DNA of 64,000 nucleotides, from assembly GCF_029603155.1 (NCBI RefSeq), contig NZ_JAPMUA010000004.1, positions 1 to 64,000 of the forward strand, read 5' to 3'. Made by a program: the position numbers and the translations under genes. Positions 17,922 through 27,683 of this stretch are shown here, piece after piece. The first letter of the stretch is position 1; each line of letters starts with the position of its first letter. The notes beneath the pieces are model-generated. The model saw nothing but the letters and a program-made list of their open reading frames with translations, had not been told where the DNA came from and searched no databases. The stretch is from Galbibacter pacificus (lineage in GTDB: Bacteria; Bacteroidota; Bacteroidia; Flavobacteriales; Flavobacteriaceae).

Positions 17922-19166
17922 TCATTCAAGTAATTTACGAATGTAATAGCCTATTTGGATCTTTGCCCCCTTATTTTTATTAATAAATGCCTTGTTTTTC
18001 TGTCCTGCATCGTACAAATCAGACTGGTTTTCAAGTAGATGGTTTAAAGTGCTGGAAAATTCACCTTTTGTGCTTACCGATAAAATCCCGCCCAATGCTA
18101 CAAGCTGTTCGGCCTCAACAAACCCTTTGTAGTTTTTCCCGATAATTACGGGAATACCAAAAACCGCGGGCTCCAATGTATTGTGTAAACCTGTACTGCC
18201 CATGCCACCGCCAACGTATGCAATGGTTGCATAACTGTATATTTTGGTGAGTATGCCAATGGTATCGACTATAAAAACATCGTAATCAGATATGTTTTTC
18301 TCCTCTTTTTCTGAATACAGTACCGTTTTTTTATGGATGTTTTCCCGTAACTTTTGTATGGATGAAGGCTGTACCGTATGCGGGGCAATAATATATTTTA
18401 TGTTTTTTTTTATGTCCTTGTTTATATAATCAACAATTAGTTTTTCATCTTCGGGCCACGTGCTCCCTGCTACAAAACACAAATTATCGCCTACAAACCC
18501 TTCAAGGAACTTAAGTGTATTGTCGCGATGTAATATTTCTTCGACCCTATCAAAACGGGTATCGCCACTTACGGTTGTGTTACCAAACCCAATATGTTCC
18601 AACAGTAACTTGGAGCTTTCATTTTGGACAAAAAAGTGATTGAATGTTTGAAGCGACTTTCTCATAAAACTTCCATACCAATGAAAAAAAGCCTGATTTT
18701 CCCTGAATATTCCCGAAACCAATAAAGTAGGGATGCTTTTTCTTTTTAAAGCTGAAAGATAATTAGGCCAGAATTCATATTTCACAAAAATGGCCAATCG
18801 TGGCCGCACCGCTTCCAGAAATCTAGTTGCATTGCTTGCCGTATCCAACGGAAGGTAACAAACAACATGAGCAACCGGGGTATTCTTTTTCACTTCATAA
18901 CCGGAAGGAGAAAAAAAAGTAACCAGGATTTTATGGTCCGGAAAACCCTTTTTGGCTTGCTCAATAAGCGGAAGACCTTGCTCAAACTCGCCTAAAGATG
19001 CTATATGGAACCATATTACTTTATCATCGGCCCTTATGTTTTTGGTCAATACATCAAAAACAATTTTGCGGCCCTCGACAAAAAGCTTCAACTTATCATT
19101 GAACAGGGCGGCAATTTTTAAAAAAAATCCCGTTATATAAACCAGTATATTGTACAAAAAAAGCAC
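17922..19166 (-). CDS. waaA: 3-deoxy-D-manno-octulosonic acid (Kdo) transferase
   Basis: Adds Kdo to lipid A precursor at the inner membrane; GT30, 414 aa. An N-terminal hydrophobic anchor is followed by the N-terminal GT-B domain with IWFHIASLGEFEQGLPLI (catalytic Glu region) and LVTFFSPSGYEV. The C-terminal domain carries FVAGSTWPEDEKLI, YIIAPHTVQPSSI and AYVGGGMGSTGLHNTLEP, all typical of WaaA. The start is GTG at 19166. It is divergent from the DegT-family gene with about 100 bp between the starts. Confidence 0.93.
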   Translation of the reverse strand: MLFLYNILVYITGFFLKIAALFNDKLKLFVEGRKIVFDVLTKNIRADDKVIWFHIASLGEFEQGLPLIEQAKKGFPDHKILVTFFSPSGYEVKKNTPVAHVVCYLPLDTASNATRFLEAVRPRLAIFVKYEFWPNYLSALKRKSIPTLLVSGIFRENQAFFHWYGSFMRKSLQTFNHFFVQNESSKLLLEHIGFGNTTVSGDTRFDRVEEILHRDNTLKFLEGFVGDNLCFVAGSTWPEDEKLIVDYINKDIKKNIKYIIAPHTVQPSSIQKLRENIHKKTVLYSEKEEKNISDYDVFIVDTIGILTKIYSYATIAYVGGGMGSTGLHNTLEPAVFGIPVIIGKNYKGFVEAEQLVALGGILSVSTKGEFSSTLNHLLENQSDLYDAGQKNKAFINKNKGAKIQIGYYIRKLLE

Positions 19167-19210
19167 TTTATTCCTTTTGTTGCTAAAATACGTTACTTTC
19201 TGTTAATACA

Positions 19211-19241
19211 TTGGCTACGGTAACTTTATTTTGTAATTTTG
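19211..19241 (+). promoter_or_regulatory. Bacteroidota-type promoter for the DegT/galE pair
   Basis: TTG at 19211, a 20-base spacer and TAATTTTG at 19234 match the -33/-7 consensus exactly at the -7 box. It lies 25 bp upstream of the ATG at 19266 and excludes the upstream in-frame TTG at 19239 as a start. Confidence 0.7.
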
Positions 19242-19265
19242 TTGTATACATTAAGAATGATCTTC

Positions 19266-20411
19266 ATGAAGAAAATACAGATGGTTGACTTACAGGGTCA
19301 ATATAGCTTTATAAAAGAACAAGTAAACAATTCCATAACCCAAGTTTTAGAATCTGCAGCATTTATAAACGGCCCCGAAGTTCATGGTTTTCAAAAAGAA
19401 CTGGAAGATTATTTAGGGGTTAAACATGTTATTCCCTGTGCCAATGGCACCGATGCACTCCAAATTGCCATGATGGGGCTTGGGCTTGAACAAGGCGATG
19501 AAGTAATTACGGCCGATTTTACCTTTGCGGCCACCGTAGAAGTTATAGCATTGCTTAAGCTTACGCCCGTTTTGGTAGATGTAGACCTAGACACTTTTAA
19601 CATAAACATAGAAGCGCTCAAAAAAGCAATAACACCAAAAACCAAGGCTATTGTTCCGGTACATCTTTTTGGCCAATGTGCCAATATGGATTCAGTAATG
19701 GAAATTGCAGAAGAACACAACCTATTTGTTATAGAAGACAATGCACAGGGAATAGGTGCCGATTATACCTTTAAGAATGGTACATCCAAAAAATCGGGAG
19801 CCATTGGCCATGTTGCGGCCACTTCTTTCTTTCCTTCTAAAAACCTGGGCTGTTACGGAGACGGGGGAGCCATTTTTACTAACGACGATGCTTTGGCACA
19901 TATGCTCCGCGGAATGGTTAACCACGGCATGTACGAGCGTTACCATCATGACGTAGTGGGTGTAAACTCCCGTTTAGACTCTATCCAGGCTGCTGTTTTA
20001 AGGGCCAAGCTCCCTCTTTTAGATATGTATAACAAAAAAAGAAGAGAAACTGCCGTAAAATACACCAATGCACTAAAAAACAACACACATATTATTACAC
20101 CGGTTCTGGCCAACGGGAAACTGGAAGCCGATAACAATCACCACGTTTTTCATCAATACACATTGCGTATTACCAATGGAAAACGGGACGGATTGGTGAA
20201 ATTCCTTAACGAAAACGGAATTCCATGCGGAGTGTATTACCCAATCCCTTTGCACAAACAAAAAGCCTATACAGACAACAGGTATAATGAAGCCGATTTT
20301 GCGGTTACCAATCAATTGGTAAAAGAAGTAATTTCGTTACCGATGCATACCGAACTGGATGATGAACAAATTAATTTCATTACCGGTAAAATAAATGAAT
20401 TTATTAATTAA
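19266..20411 (+). CDS. DegT/DnrJ/EryC1-family PLP-dependent sugar aminotransferase
   Basis: Transfers an amino group to a nucleotide-keto-sugar; 381 aa from the ATG at 19266. Family marks: MVDLQGQYSFIKEQV, the cofactor-binding GTDALQIAMM, and TSFFPSKNLGCYGDGGAIF with the PLP Lys in SKN. HGMYERYHHDVVGVNSRLD and CGVYYPIPLHKQ are typical of the WecE/FdtB-like group used in O-antigen or capsule sugars. It is 23 bp upstream of galE and probably cotranscribed, pointing to surface polysaccharide precursor synthesis. The exact sugar is unknown. Confidence 0.92.
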   Translation: MKKIQMVDLQGQYSFIKEQVNNSITQVLESAAFINGPEVHGFQKELEDYLGVKHVIPCANGTDALQIAMMGLGLEQGDEVITADFTFAATVEVIALLKLTPVLVDVDLDTFNINIEALKKAITPKTKAIVPVHLFGQCANMDSVMEIAEEHNLFVIEDNAQGIGADYTFKNGTSKKSGAIGHVAATSFFPSKNLGCYGDGGAIFTNDDALAHMLRGMVNHGMYERYHHDVVGVNSRLDSIQAAVLRAKLPLLDMYNKKRRETAVKYTNALKNNTHIITPVLANGKLEADNNHHVFHQYTLRITNGKRDGLVKFLNENGIPCGVYYPIPLHKQKAYTDNRYNEADFAVTNQLVKEVISLPMHTELDDEQINFITGKINEFIN

Positions 20412-20434
20412 CCTTAAAAATAAAAACTGAATTA

Positions 20435-21454
20435 ATGAAAATATTAGTTACCGGAGGACTTGGTTTTATAGGATCCCATACGGTCGTAGAGCTTCAAAAC
20501 AAAGGATTTGAAGTAATCGTGATAGACAACCTCTCTAATTCTTCTTTGGATGTATTAGACGGCATAACGGCCATTACCGGGGAAAAACCTTTATTTCAGA
20601 AACTTGACCTTCGCGAAAAAAATAACGTTTCTGCTTTTTTTAAAGAGCATCCCGATATTGCAGGGGTGATACATTTTGCGGCTTCAAAAGCAGTGGGCGA
20701 AAGTGTGGAAAAGCCATTATTGTACTACGAAAACAATATAAGTACGCTTGTATATTTATTAAAAGAGCTCGCAACAAAAGAAAACGCCCCTTTTATATTC
20801 AGTTCCTCCTGTACCGTATACGGACAAGCAGATAAATTACCCATTACCGAAGATGCCCCGGTAAAAAAGGCAGAGTCTCCATACGGAAACACTAAGCAGA
20901 TTGGGGAAGAAATTATTCAGGACACCTGCAAAGTACACCAAAATATCAAAGCAATTTCATTGCGCTATTTCAATCCCATTGGTGCACACGAAAGCGCAAA
21001 TATAGGCGAACTTCCTATTGGGGTTCCACAAAACCTCGTTCCTTTTATTACACAAACCGGAGTGGGAATAAGAGAACAGCTTTCGGTTTTTGGGGACGAC
21101 TACCCTACTGAAGACGGTACCTGCATTCGCGATTACATTCATGTCGTGGATCTGGCCAAGGCCCATGTAGTTGCACTAGAGCGCCTTATTGACAACAAAA
21201 ACAAGTCCAACTATGAAGTCTTTAACGTTGGAACAGGAACAGGAAGCTCTGTTCTGGAAGTTATAAACAGTTTTGAAAAGGTAGCCGGCAAGCCCCTCAA
21301 TTACAAAATAGTAAACAGACGCCCCGGCGATGTAATTGCCGCATACGCCGACACAGCCAAAGCCAATGACGAACTAGGCTGGAAAGCCAAATCTTCTCTG
21401 GACGAGGCCATGGATTCGGCTTGGAAATGGGAACAAAAAGTGAGAGAAAAGTAA
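20435..21454 (+). CDS. galE: UDP-glucose 4-epimerase
   Basis: Interconverts UDP-glucose and UDP-galactose in the cytosol. Extended SDR, 339 aa: NAD-binding GGLGFIGSHTVVEL, HFAASKAVGESV, catalytic FSSSCTVYGQ and SPYGNTKQIGEE (Tyr/Lys), then RYFNPIGAHESANIGE and DYIHVVDLAKAHV. All are GalE signatures. It follows the aminotransferase gene by 23 bp and is closed by a strong terminator. Confidence 0.95.
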   Translation: MKILVTGGLGFIGSHTVVELQNKGFEVIVIDNLSNSSLDVLDGITAITGEKPLFQKLDLREKNNVSAFFKEHPDIAGVIHFAASKAVGESVEKPLLYYENNISTLVYLLKELATKENAPFIFSSSCTVYGQADKLPITEDAPVKKAESPYGNTKQIGEEIIQDTCKVHQNIKAISLRYFNPIGAHESANIGELPIGVPQNLVPFITQTGVGIREQLSVFGDDYPTEDGTCIRDYIHVVDLAKAHVVALERLIDNKNKSNYEVFNVGTGTGSSVLEVINSFEKVAGKPLNYKIVNRRPGDVIAAYADTAKANDELGWKAKSSLDEAMDSAWKWEQKVREK

Positions 21455-21473
21455 ATAAACAAATAAAATATTG

Positions 21474-21518
21474 AAAAGTCAGTTTTGAGCCTTTCTGTTA
21501 TGCTTAAACTGACTTTTT
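21474..21518 (+). terminator. Terminator after galE
   Basis: Arms AAAAGTCAGTTTT (21474) and AAACTGACTTTTT pair over about 12 bp around an 18-base loop and end in a T-run, 20 bases past the stop. Confidence 0.8.
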
Positions 21519-21570
21519 AGGTTATTCCCTTCAGCAAAATGCAATTATAATTCCTCTAAGAAAGGATCAC

Positions 21571-21601
21571 TTTCATATGAAAGTTCGATAAACTATCTTT
21601 G
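21571..21601 (+). promoter_or_regulatory. Bacteroidota-type promoter for mfd
   Basis: TTTC at 21571, a 19-base spacer and TATCTTTG at 21594, a perfect -7 match. It lies 17 bases upstream of the GTG start, giving a very short leader. Confidence 0.65.
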
Positions 21602-21618
21602 CAGGAAAAGAAGATTTA

Positions 21619-24600
21619 GTGAGTACCACCATCACGCTATCTGGTTTAAATCAGGTTATATCTACGTATAAAGAATCTCTGCAACAGCAGAAATTAGGGA
21701 GTTCTGTTGCCCAGACCCAAAACAATATTTATTTAAAAGGCCTTGTTGGTTCATCTTTGTCAATTATTATGGCAAACGCCTTTAAGGAAGCCTCCTTGCC
21801 CTTTTTGGCTATTTTTAACGACAAAGAAGAAGCTGCTTACCATTTAAACGACCTAGAGCAACTTATTGGTGATAAAGATGTGCTTTTTTATCCCGGAAGT
21901 TACCGCAGGCCCTATCAAATTGAAGAAACAGACAATGCAAATGTTCTTTTAAGGGCCGAAGTACTCAACAGGATCAATTCTAGAAAAAAACCAGCTATTA
22001 TTGTAACCTACCCGGAAGCTCTTTTTGAAAAGGTGGTGACTAAAAAAGAACTGGAACGAAGCACCTTAAAAATCAATTTAAACGACAAACTTTCTACTGA
22101 TTTTATAAACGAAACGCTTTTTGAATATAAGTTTAAGAGGGTTGATTTTGTATCGGAGCCCGGCGAATTTTCCGTACGCGGGGGAATTGTAGATGTTTTC
22201 TCTTTTTCGAATGACGAACCCTACCGGATTGAATTTTTTGGCGATGAGGTTGACAGCATCCGTTCTTTTGATGTTGAAACGCAGCTCTCTACCGAAAAGC
22301 TTAAAAAAATTACCATTATCCCCAATGTAGAAAACAAATTGCTGGAAGAAGACCGCGAAAGTTTTTTAAAATATACATCATCAAAAACTGTAGTATTCCT
22401 CAAAAATAAAGAACTGTTCCTTTCAAAAGTAAACGATTTGTTCAGCAAAGCCGAGGAAGCTTTTAAAACCCTTTCAAAAGACATAAAGCATACTCCTCCA
22501 AAAGAACTTTTCTGTACCGGTGCATTGCTAAGAAATCAACTGGCCAATTACAATACGGTGGAACTTTCCAAGACAGAGACAAGGGAGGAAAATCAAGAAA
22601 CCATCGCTTTCGAGACATCACCACAACCTTCATTCAACAAACAGTTTAACTTGTTGATTGAAGACCTTAACGGTAATTACAAAAAAGGCTATCAAAATTA
22701 TATTGTTTGCGCTTCCGAACAGCAGGCAAAACGTTTTCACGATATTTTTAACGACGTAGACAAAGACGTACATTACCAAACCATTGTGTTTTCCATGTAC
22801 CAAGGTTTTATAGATCATGAGCATAAAATAGCCTGCTATACAGACCATCAAATTTTTGAACGCTACCATAAATTTCAGCTTAAAAACGGATATTCCAAAA
22901 AACAGGCCATTACGCTTAAAGAATTGACCAACTTGGAAATAGGCGATTATGTTACGCATATCGACCATGGGATTGGTAGGTTTGGCGGATTGCAAAAAAT
23001 TCAGGTTGAGGGGAAATTACAGGAGGCCATCAAGTTAATTTATGGAGAACGCGATATTTTATATGTAAGTATTCATTCGCTCCATAAAATTACCAAATAC
23101 AATGGTAAGGACGGCAAAACCCCAAAAATATATAAATTAGGTTCCGCAGCATGGAAAAACCTTAAAAAGAAAACCAAAAGCAAGGTTAAGGAAATTGCCT
23201 TTAACCTTATAAAACTTTATGCCAAACGGAAAACAGAGAAAGGATTTCAGTACGGTCCCGATTCTTATCTGCAAAACGAACTAGAAGCCTCTTTTATTTA
23301 TGAAGACACGCCCGACCAAAGCAAAGCCACGGAAGATGTAAAACGAGACATGGAAAGCCAACAGCCCATGGACAGGCTTGTATGCGGGGATGTAGGCTTT
23401 GGCAAAACAGAAGTAGCCATACGTGCTGCCTTTAAAGCTGTTGACAACGGAAAACAGGTTGCCATATTGGTGCCTACCACCATTCTGGCCTTTCAGCACC
23501 ATAAAACCTTTACCGAAAGGCTGGCCAATATGCCCGTGACCATAGATTACCTTAACCGCTTTAGGACTGCCAAAGAAAAAAAATACACTTTGGAAAGGCT
23601 GGCCGAAGGAAAAGTAGATATCATTATTGGAACACATCAACTGGTAAACAAAAACGTAAAATTTAAAGACCTCGGATTGCTCATTGTAGACGAAGAACAA
23701 AAATTCGGGGTTTCTGTCAAAGATAAATTAAAGACCATTAAAGAAAATGTAGACGTACTTACCTTAACGGCTACACCAATACCGAGGACGTTGCAGTTTA
23801 GCTTAATGGCAGCCCGCGATTTATCAGTTATAACGACCCCACCACCAAATAGGTATCCTATAGAAAGTACGGTTATTCAATTAAACGAAGAGGTGATCCG
23901 AGATGCTATTTCATACGAAATTCAACGGGGTGGGCAGGTTTTCTTTATCAATAACAGAATAGAAAACATTAAGGAAGTGGCTGGAATGATCCAGCGTTTG
24001 GTTCCAGATGCCAAAATTGGCATTGGCCACGGACAAATGGACGGAAAAAAACTGGAACAGCTAATGTTGAGCTTTATGCGGGGCGATTTTGATGTACTGG
24101 TGGCAACTTCTATCATTGAAAGCGGACTCGACGTGCCCAATGCCAATACAATTTTTATTAATAATGCCAATAATTTCGGGCTTTCGGATCTACACCAAAT
24201 GCGCGGACGTGTAGGCAGAAGTAACAAAAAGGCGTTTTGCTATTTTATAACACCTCCTTATTCTGCTATGACTGATGATGCCCGTAAACGTATTCAAGCT
24301 TTGGAACAATTTACAGAACTTGGAAGTGGTTTCAATATTGCAATGAAAGATCTAGAAATAAGGGGTGCCGGAGATATACTTGGTGGTGAACAAAGTGGCT
24401 TTATAAATGAAATTGGTTTTGACACCTATCAAAAAATACTTCAGGAAGCTATTGAAGAATTAAAGGAAAATGAATTTTCCGACCTCTACGACCAAAAAAA
24501 AGAAGATAAAATTTACGTAAAAGAAACACAGCTGGATACCGATTTTCAATTATTGTTCCCAGACGATTACATCAACGCAATTACCGAGCGCTTAAACCTC

Positions 24601-24981
24601 TATAACGAGCTGAGCAATATTACAAACGAAGAAGGGCTTGAAGCCTATCAATCCCGATTAGCCGACCGCTTTGGGGAACTTCCGGAAGAAGCTGTCGATT
24701 TGTTGAATAGTGTCCGTATTAAATGGATTGCCACGCAAATGGGCCTGGAACGCATTGTATTAAAGCAAGGTAAAATGATTGGCTATTTTATATCGGACCA
24801 ACAAAGCAGTTTCTACCAAAGTCCATGCTTTAAAAATGTTTTACAATATGTACAAACACATCCAAATATTTGTAAAATTAAAGAAAAACAAACACGTAAT
24901 GGCCTGCGTTTACTAATTACTTTTGAAAGCATAAAATCTGTAAACAAAGCATTACAAGTATTAAAACCTTTTCTTGTGTAA
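21619..24981 (+). CDS. mfd: Transcription-repair coupling factor
   Basis: DNA translocase that removes stalled RNA polymerase and recruits UvrA; 1120 aa. It starts with GTG, and no upstream ATG fits the promoter. Domains in order: UvrB-like N-terminal module (VSEPGEFSVRGGIVDVFS), RNAP-interaction CarD-like domain (GDYVTHIDHGIGRFGG), RecG-like SF2 helicase with Walker A GDVGFGKTEVA, DEEQ box, TLTATPIPRTLQFS and QMRGRVGRSNKKAFCY, and the C-terminal TRCF domain. Intact. Confidence 0.97.
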   Translation: MSTTITLSGLNQVISTYKESLQQQKLGSSVAQTQNNIYLKGLVGSSLSIIMANAFKEASLPFLAIFNDKEEAAYHLNDLEQLIGDKDVLFYPGSYRRPYQIEETDNANVLLRAEVLNRINSRKKPAIIVTYPEALFEKVVTKKELERSTLKINLNDKLSTDFINETLFEYKFKRVDFVSEPGEFSVRGGIVDVFSFSNDEPYRIEFFGDEVDSIRSFDVETQLSTEKLKKITIIPNVENKLLEEDRESFLKYTSSKTVVFLKNKELFLSKVNDLFSKAEEAFKTLSKDIKHTPPKELFCTGALLRNQLANYNTVELSKTETREENQETIAFETSPQPSFNKQFNLLIEDLNGNYKKGYQNYIVCASEQQAKRFHDIFNDVDKDVHYQTIVFSMYQGFIDHEHKIACYTDHQIFERYHKFQLKNGYSKKQAITLKELTNLEIGDYVTHIDHGIGRFGGLQKIQVEGKLQEAIKLIYGERDILYVSIHSLHKITKYNGKDGKTPKIYKLGSAAWKNLKKKTKSKVKEIAFNLIKLYAKRKTEKGFQYGPDSYLQNELEASFIYEDTPDQSKATEDVKRDMESQQPMDRLVCGDVGFGKTEVAIRAAFKAVDNGKQVAILVPTTILAFQHHKTFTERLANMPVTIDYLNRFRTAKEKKYTLERLAEGKVDIIIGTHQLVNKNVKFKDLGLLIVDEEQKFGVSVKDKLKTIKENVDVLTLTATPIPRTLQFSLMAARDLSVITTPPPNRYPIESTVIQLNEEVIRDAISYEIQRGGQVFFINNRIENIKEVAGMIQRLVPDAKIGIGHGQMDGKKLEQLMLSFMRGDFDVLVATSIIESGLDVPNANTIFINNANNFGLSDLHQMRGRVGRSNKKAFCYFITPPYSAMTDDARKRIQALEQFTELGSGFNIAMKDLEIRGAGDILGGEQSGFINEIGFDTYQKILQEAIEELKENEFSDLYDQKKEDKIYVKETQLDTDFQLLFPDDYINAITERLNLYNELSNITNEEGLEAYQSRLADRFGELPEEAVDLLNSVRIKWIATQMGLERIVLKQGKMIGYFISDQQSSFYQSPCFKNVLQYVQTHPNICKIKEKQTRNGLRLLITFESIKSVNKALQVLKPFLV

Positions 24982-25033
24982 GAAAAAGAATAACAATTAT
25001 TGCATATTTATACGACTCTAATTATATAATGTC

Positions 25034-26344
25034 ATGAAAAAATTAGTCCTATTATTTTTTGCACTCCCCTGTTTTTGCATTTCCCAACATACCATTTCTG
25101 GTACATTTGCTCCAAAAGAGCAATACAGCAAGGTTTTTTTATACAAAATCCAACCTGATGCAGAAGATTATGTCACCTATATCTCATATACCGGATTGGA
25201 TGATAAAGGAAAAATAGGCTTTTCACTTGACGAAGAAATGGAGCCCGGAATGTATCAACTTGTTTTTGGTATCCCACGTATTGCAAACCATTTTGATTTT
25301 ATTTATGATGGAAATGAAGATATTTCCTTTTCTTTTAAAGAAAAAGAAGGCGTTACTTTTTTATCTTCTGAAGAAAATATGCTTTTACAGGAATACGACA
25401 CTAGATTTAATGAAGCCAAACAGCTATTAACATCGGTATTTGCACCCGATGTATCAAAAGAAACATTTATCAATGTTTTTAATGCTATCGAGGCAGTACA
25501 GACCACATATGAAGCTAAAAGTGAGGACATGCTTGCCAATCATTTTATCAAAACGGGAAGAATCCCTATACCGGAAAAGAAAATAAGCCAAAAGGAATAT
25601 AATGCACTGGAAAAGGAAGAATTTTTTAAAAATGTAGATTTTAACGACCTGGTGCTCAAGGAATCTTTTTATCTGGTAAATATCCCCATTTCATATATTT
25701 TTAAATTTTCAAGCAAGAACGACACCCAGTCTTATATGCACAATATAGACAATGCAATGACAGCTATTGGAGACAACCCTTATGTTAAAAAGCGTGTTTT
25801 AACAAGTGTATGGAATAATGCCGTTGCGGATAAAGACATGGAAGTTGCTAATTACATATCGAACAATTACCTGGAAGAAATGTCAAAAGAACAGGGCGAC
25901 ATTAAATTGCTTGACGAAATTGCAACATATAAAAGGGCCGGCGTTGGTGCCATAGCCCCGGATTTTAATCTGGACGATGGTAGAAAACTTTCCGATTTGA
26001 ACAATGCCAAGCATTACCTTTTAATATTTTGGAGCAGTACTTGCTCACATTGCTTAAAAGAAATTCCAGAAGTAAAAAAATTCTTGGCCAATAAGGATAA
26101 ACACACACTTCAAGTAGTTGCTTTCGGCCTGGAAAATGATGAGCATCCATGGAAAGACACTATAAAAATGTACCCGGATTTTATTCAGGTCTATGGAGCG
26201 GGAAAATGGGACAATGCCACTGCCAAGGAATACAATATTACTGCTACTCCCACCTATTTTGTTTTGGATGCAGATAAAAAAATAGTTGCTAAACCCGATT
26301 CTTTAGAAGACTTGGAAAAAACAATTAATACAATCGCAAAATAG
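25034..26344 (+). CDS. TlpA-like thioredoxin-fold protein, secreted
   Basis: 436 aa with a signal peptide (MKKLVLLFFALPCFCISQ). Residues ~20-100 resemble the DUF4369-like beta domain found in flavobacterial TlpA proteins, followed by a helical linker. The C-terminal ~140 residues form an AhpC/TSA-TlpA thioredoxin domain: APDFNLDDGRKLSDL, WSSTCSHCLKEIPEVKKF with CSHC redox cysteines, and the cis-Pro region ITATPTYFVLD. It probably acts as a periplasmic disulfide oxidoreductase. It ends 5 bp from the stop of the convergent gene. Confidence 0.88.
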   Translation: MKKLVLLFFALPCFCISQHTISGTFAPKEQYSKVFLYKIQPDAEDYVTYISYTGLDDKGKIGFSLDEEMEPGMYQLVFGIPRIANHFDFIYDGNEDISFSFKEKEGVTFLSSEENMLLQEYDTRFNEAKQLLTSVFAPDVSKETFINVFNAIEAVQTTYEAKSEDMLANHFIKTGRIPIPEKKISQKEYNALEKEEFFKNVDFNDLVLKESFYLVNIPISYIFKFSSKNDTQSYMHNIDNAMTAIGDNPYVKKRVLTSVWNNAVADKDMEVANYISNNYLEEMSKEQGDIKLLDEIATYKRAGVGAIAPDFNLDDGRKLSDLNNAKHYLLIFWSSTCSHCLKEIPEVKKFLANKDKHTLQVVAFGLENDEHPWKDTIKMYPDFIQVYGAGKWDNATAKEYNITATPTYFVLDADKKIVAKPDSLEDLEKTINTIAK

Positions 26345-26348
26345 GCTT

Positions 26349-27008
26349 CTAAAGCCCTTTAAGGTCTTTTATTACTTTAAAAGCAATGTCTATTTGGTCT
26401 TCCCCAACTATAATGGTAAACTCGTTGGTGGTAGATATTACCTCGTGTAGAATAATGCCTTCCCAAGCCAAGCGTTGAAAAATAAAATAATAAATCCCCG
26501 GAATAATAACATTTTCTTCGGGCAATTTTACACTTATAGAAGAAAGCTTATCTACTTTTTGGGTAAGTTTTTCGTCTTTAAAAATATTTTCAACAATATC
26601 GTTCATGGAGTTGCTTACCACAATATTGGTCTCGTTAACCCCTCGGGAAGAAGTATAAAATACATCTTTGTTATCGTTAATCTCTTGTAACAATCTTGCC
26701 TGTTTGTTCAAGATCGTATCGGATATTAAAAAGGTATAATCACTCAAGGAAGACCGCACAGTTATCTCACCAATATTTTTAAGCACTTTTAAAATTCGGT
26801 GGGTGGCCCTAAATTCCAGTTCAGAAGAAAGGCGTTTTAATGCCATTACAATGGCCCCGTTGCGAACGTCTTTACCGAGCTGTTCTTCAATTTCTGGTTT
26901 AATGTTCCTGGAAAGCGATGTAAGATTTATAATTCCTTGGGCCAGCGCACTTTGTAAAAATGGCTTTGATTTAATGTAGTTTTCTACAACAGACGATATT
27001 GTTTTCAT
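26349..27008 (-). CDS. Conserved flavobacterial protein with ACT-like C-terminus
   Basis: 219 aa, no signal peptide. The N-terminal ~90 residues look like a winged-helix-type segment (ALAQGIINLTSLSRNIKPEI, GAIVMALKRLSSEL). The C-terminal half has two ACT-like beta-alpha units (VDKLSSISVKLPEENVIIPG, WEGIILHEVISTTNEFTIIV) like aspartokinase regulatory domains. Related proteins are sometimes labelled aspartate kinase, but no kinase domain is present. A ligand-responsive regulator is possible (inference). Upstream lies the yraN remnant. Confidence 0.75.
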   Translation of the reverse strand: MKTISSVVENYIKSKPFLQSALAQGIINLTSLSRNIKPEIEEQLGKDVRNGAIVMALKRLSSELEFRATHRILKVLKNIGEITVRSSLSDYTFLISDTILNKQARLLQEINDNKDVFYTSSRGVNETNIVVSNSMNDIVENIFKDEKLTQKVDKLSSISVKLPEENVIIPGIYYFIFQRLAWEGIILHEVISTTNEFTIIVGEDQIDIAFKVIKDLKGL

Positions 27009-27102
27009 TGTTGGTCTTTGGTTTGGTTTTTAGGAGCGATAAAAGTAAGTTATCTTTTTCTTAAAAGCAAAAAATAAAACGAAATGTTTTATTTATAACA
27101 AT

Positions 27103-27460
27103 TCAAAAATAATAAAAAGCATCAGGAATATGTTTAATATCATACATTTCTTTGCTTTTAATAACCGCCACAATATCAAAACGGACCTCATAATCCAAAT
27201 CGTTTTCAACAATATAATGGTTCATGACCTTTACCATGAGCTTGATTTTCTTCTTATTTACAAAACTTTGGGGGTCTCCATAAAACAGTCAACTTCTGGC
27301 CTTAACTCCTATCCCCACCAGAAAATCTTTGTCAAGGGCAATAATATCTACTTCGGCATTGTCAAACCTATAATTTGTTCATAAAATATCGTACCCTTTT
27401 TTTTAAGGAGTTCAACAGCCATTTTTTCAGCTTTTTTCCAAATTCATTATGTTCGGCCAC
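27103..27460 (-). pseudogene. yraN: yraN (UPF0102 endonuclease-like) pseudogene
   Basis: Minus-strand reading from GTG 27460 gives AEHNEFGKK; a 1-base shift leads to AEKMAVELLKKKG, another shift to NYRFDNAEVDIIALDKDFL, and the frame continues to YEVRFDIVAVIKSKEMYDIK and a stop at 27103. This is the UPF0102 pattern. Two in-frame stops (before NYRF, and after VKARS) and two indels break it, and the family VEVK motif has lost its Glu (VGIGVKAR). Decay therefore affects the presumed active site too. Confidence 0.88.
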
Positions 27461-27683
27461 GAAAACAATATCCGCTATTTTAGCGTTAATAATTATTATT
27501 TATAGAATTCCCGCTTAAAAAACGAAATAACTTCAAGTTTTTCAGCATATTAGGTAAAAAAATATATCCGCACAAATACATATTTTGTACATTTATCGGT
27601 AATCCTTATTTATAGCTACTTACGTATATAAACAAAGGGGAAACCCAAACAAAACCAACTTAACACCCAAAAACCTAACAAAA

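Noticed and set aside
26340..26360. Short GGCTT/AAGCC hairpin between convergent genes as terminator
   Set aside because: A 5-bp stem without a T-run is too weak to support.
27130..27384. An 84-codon plus-strand frame
   Set aside because: It is antisense to the yraN remnant, whose protein similarity is much stronger on the minus strand.
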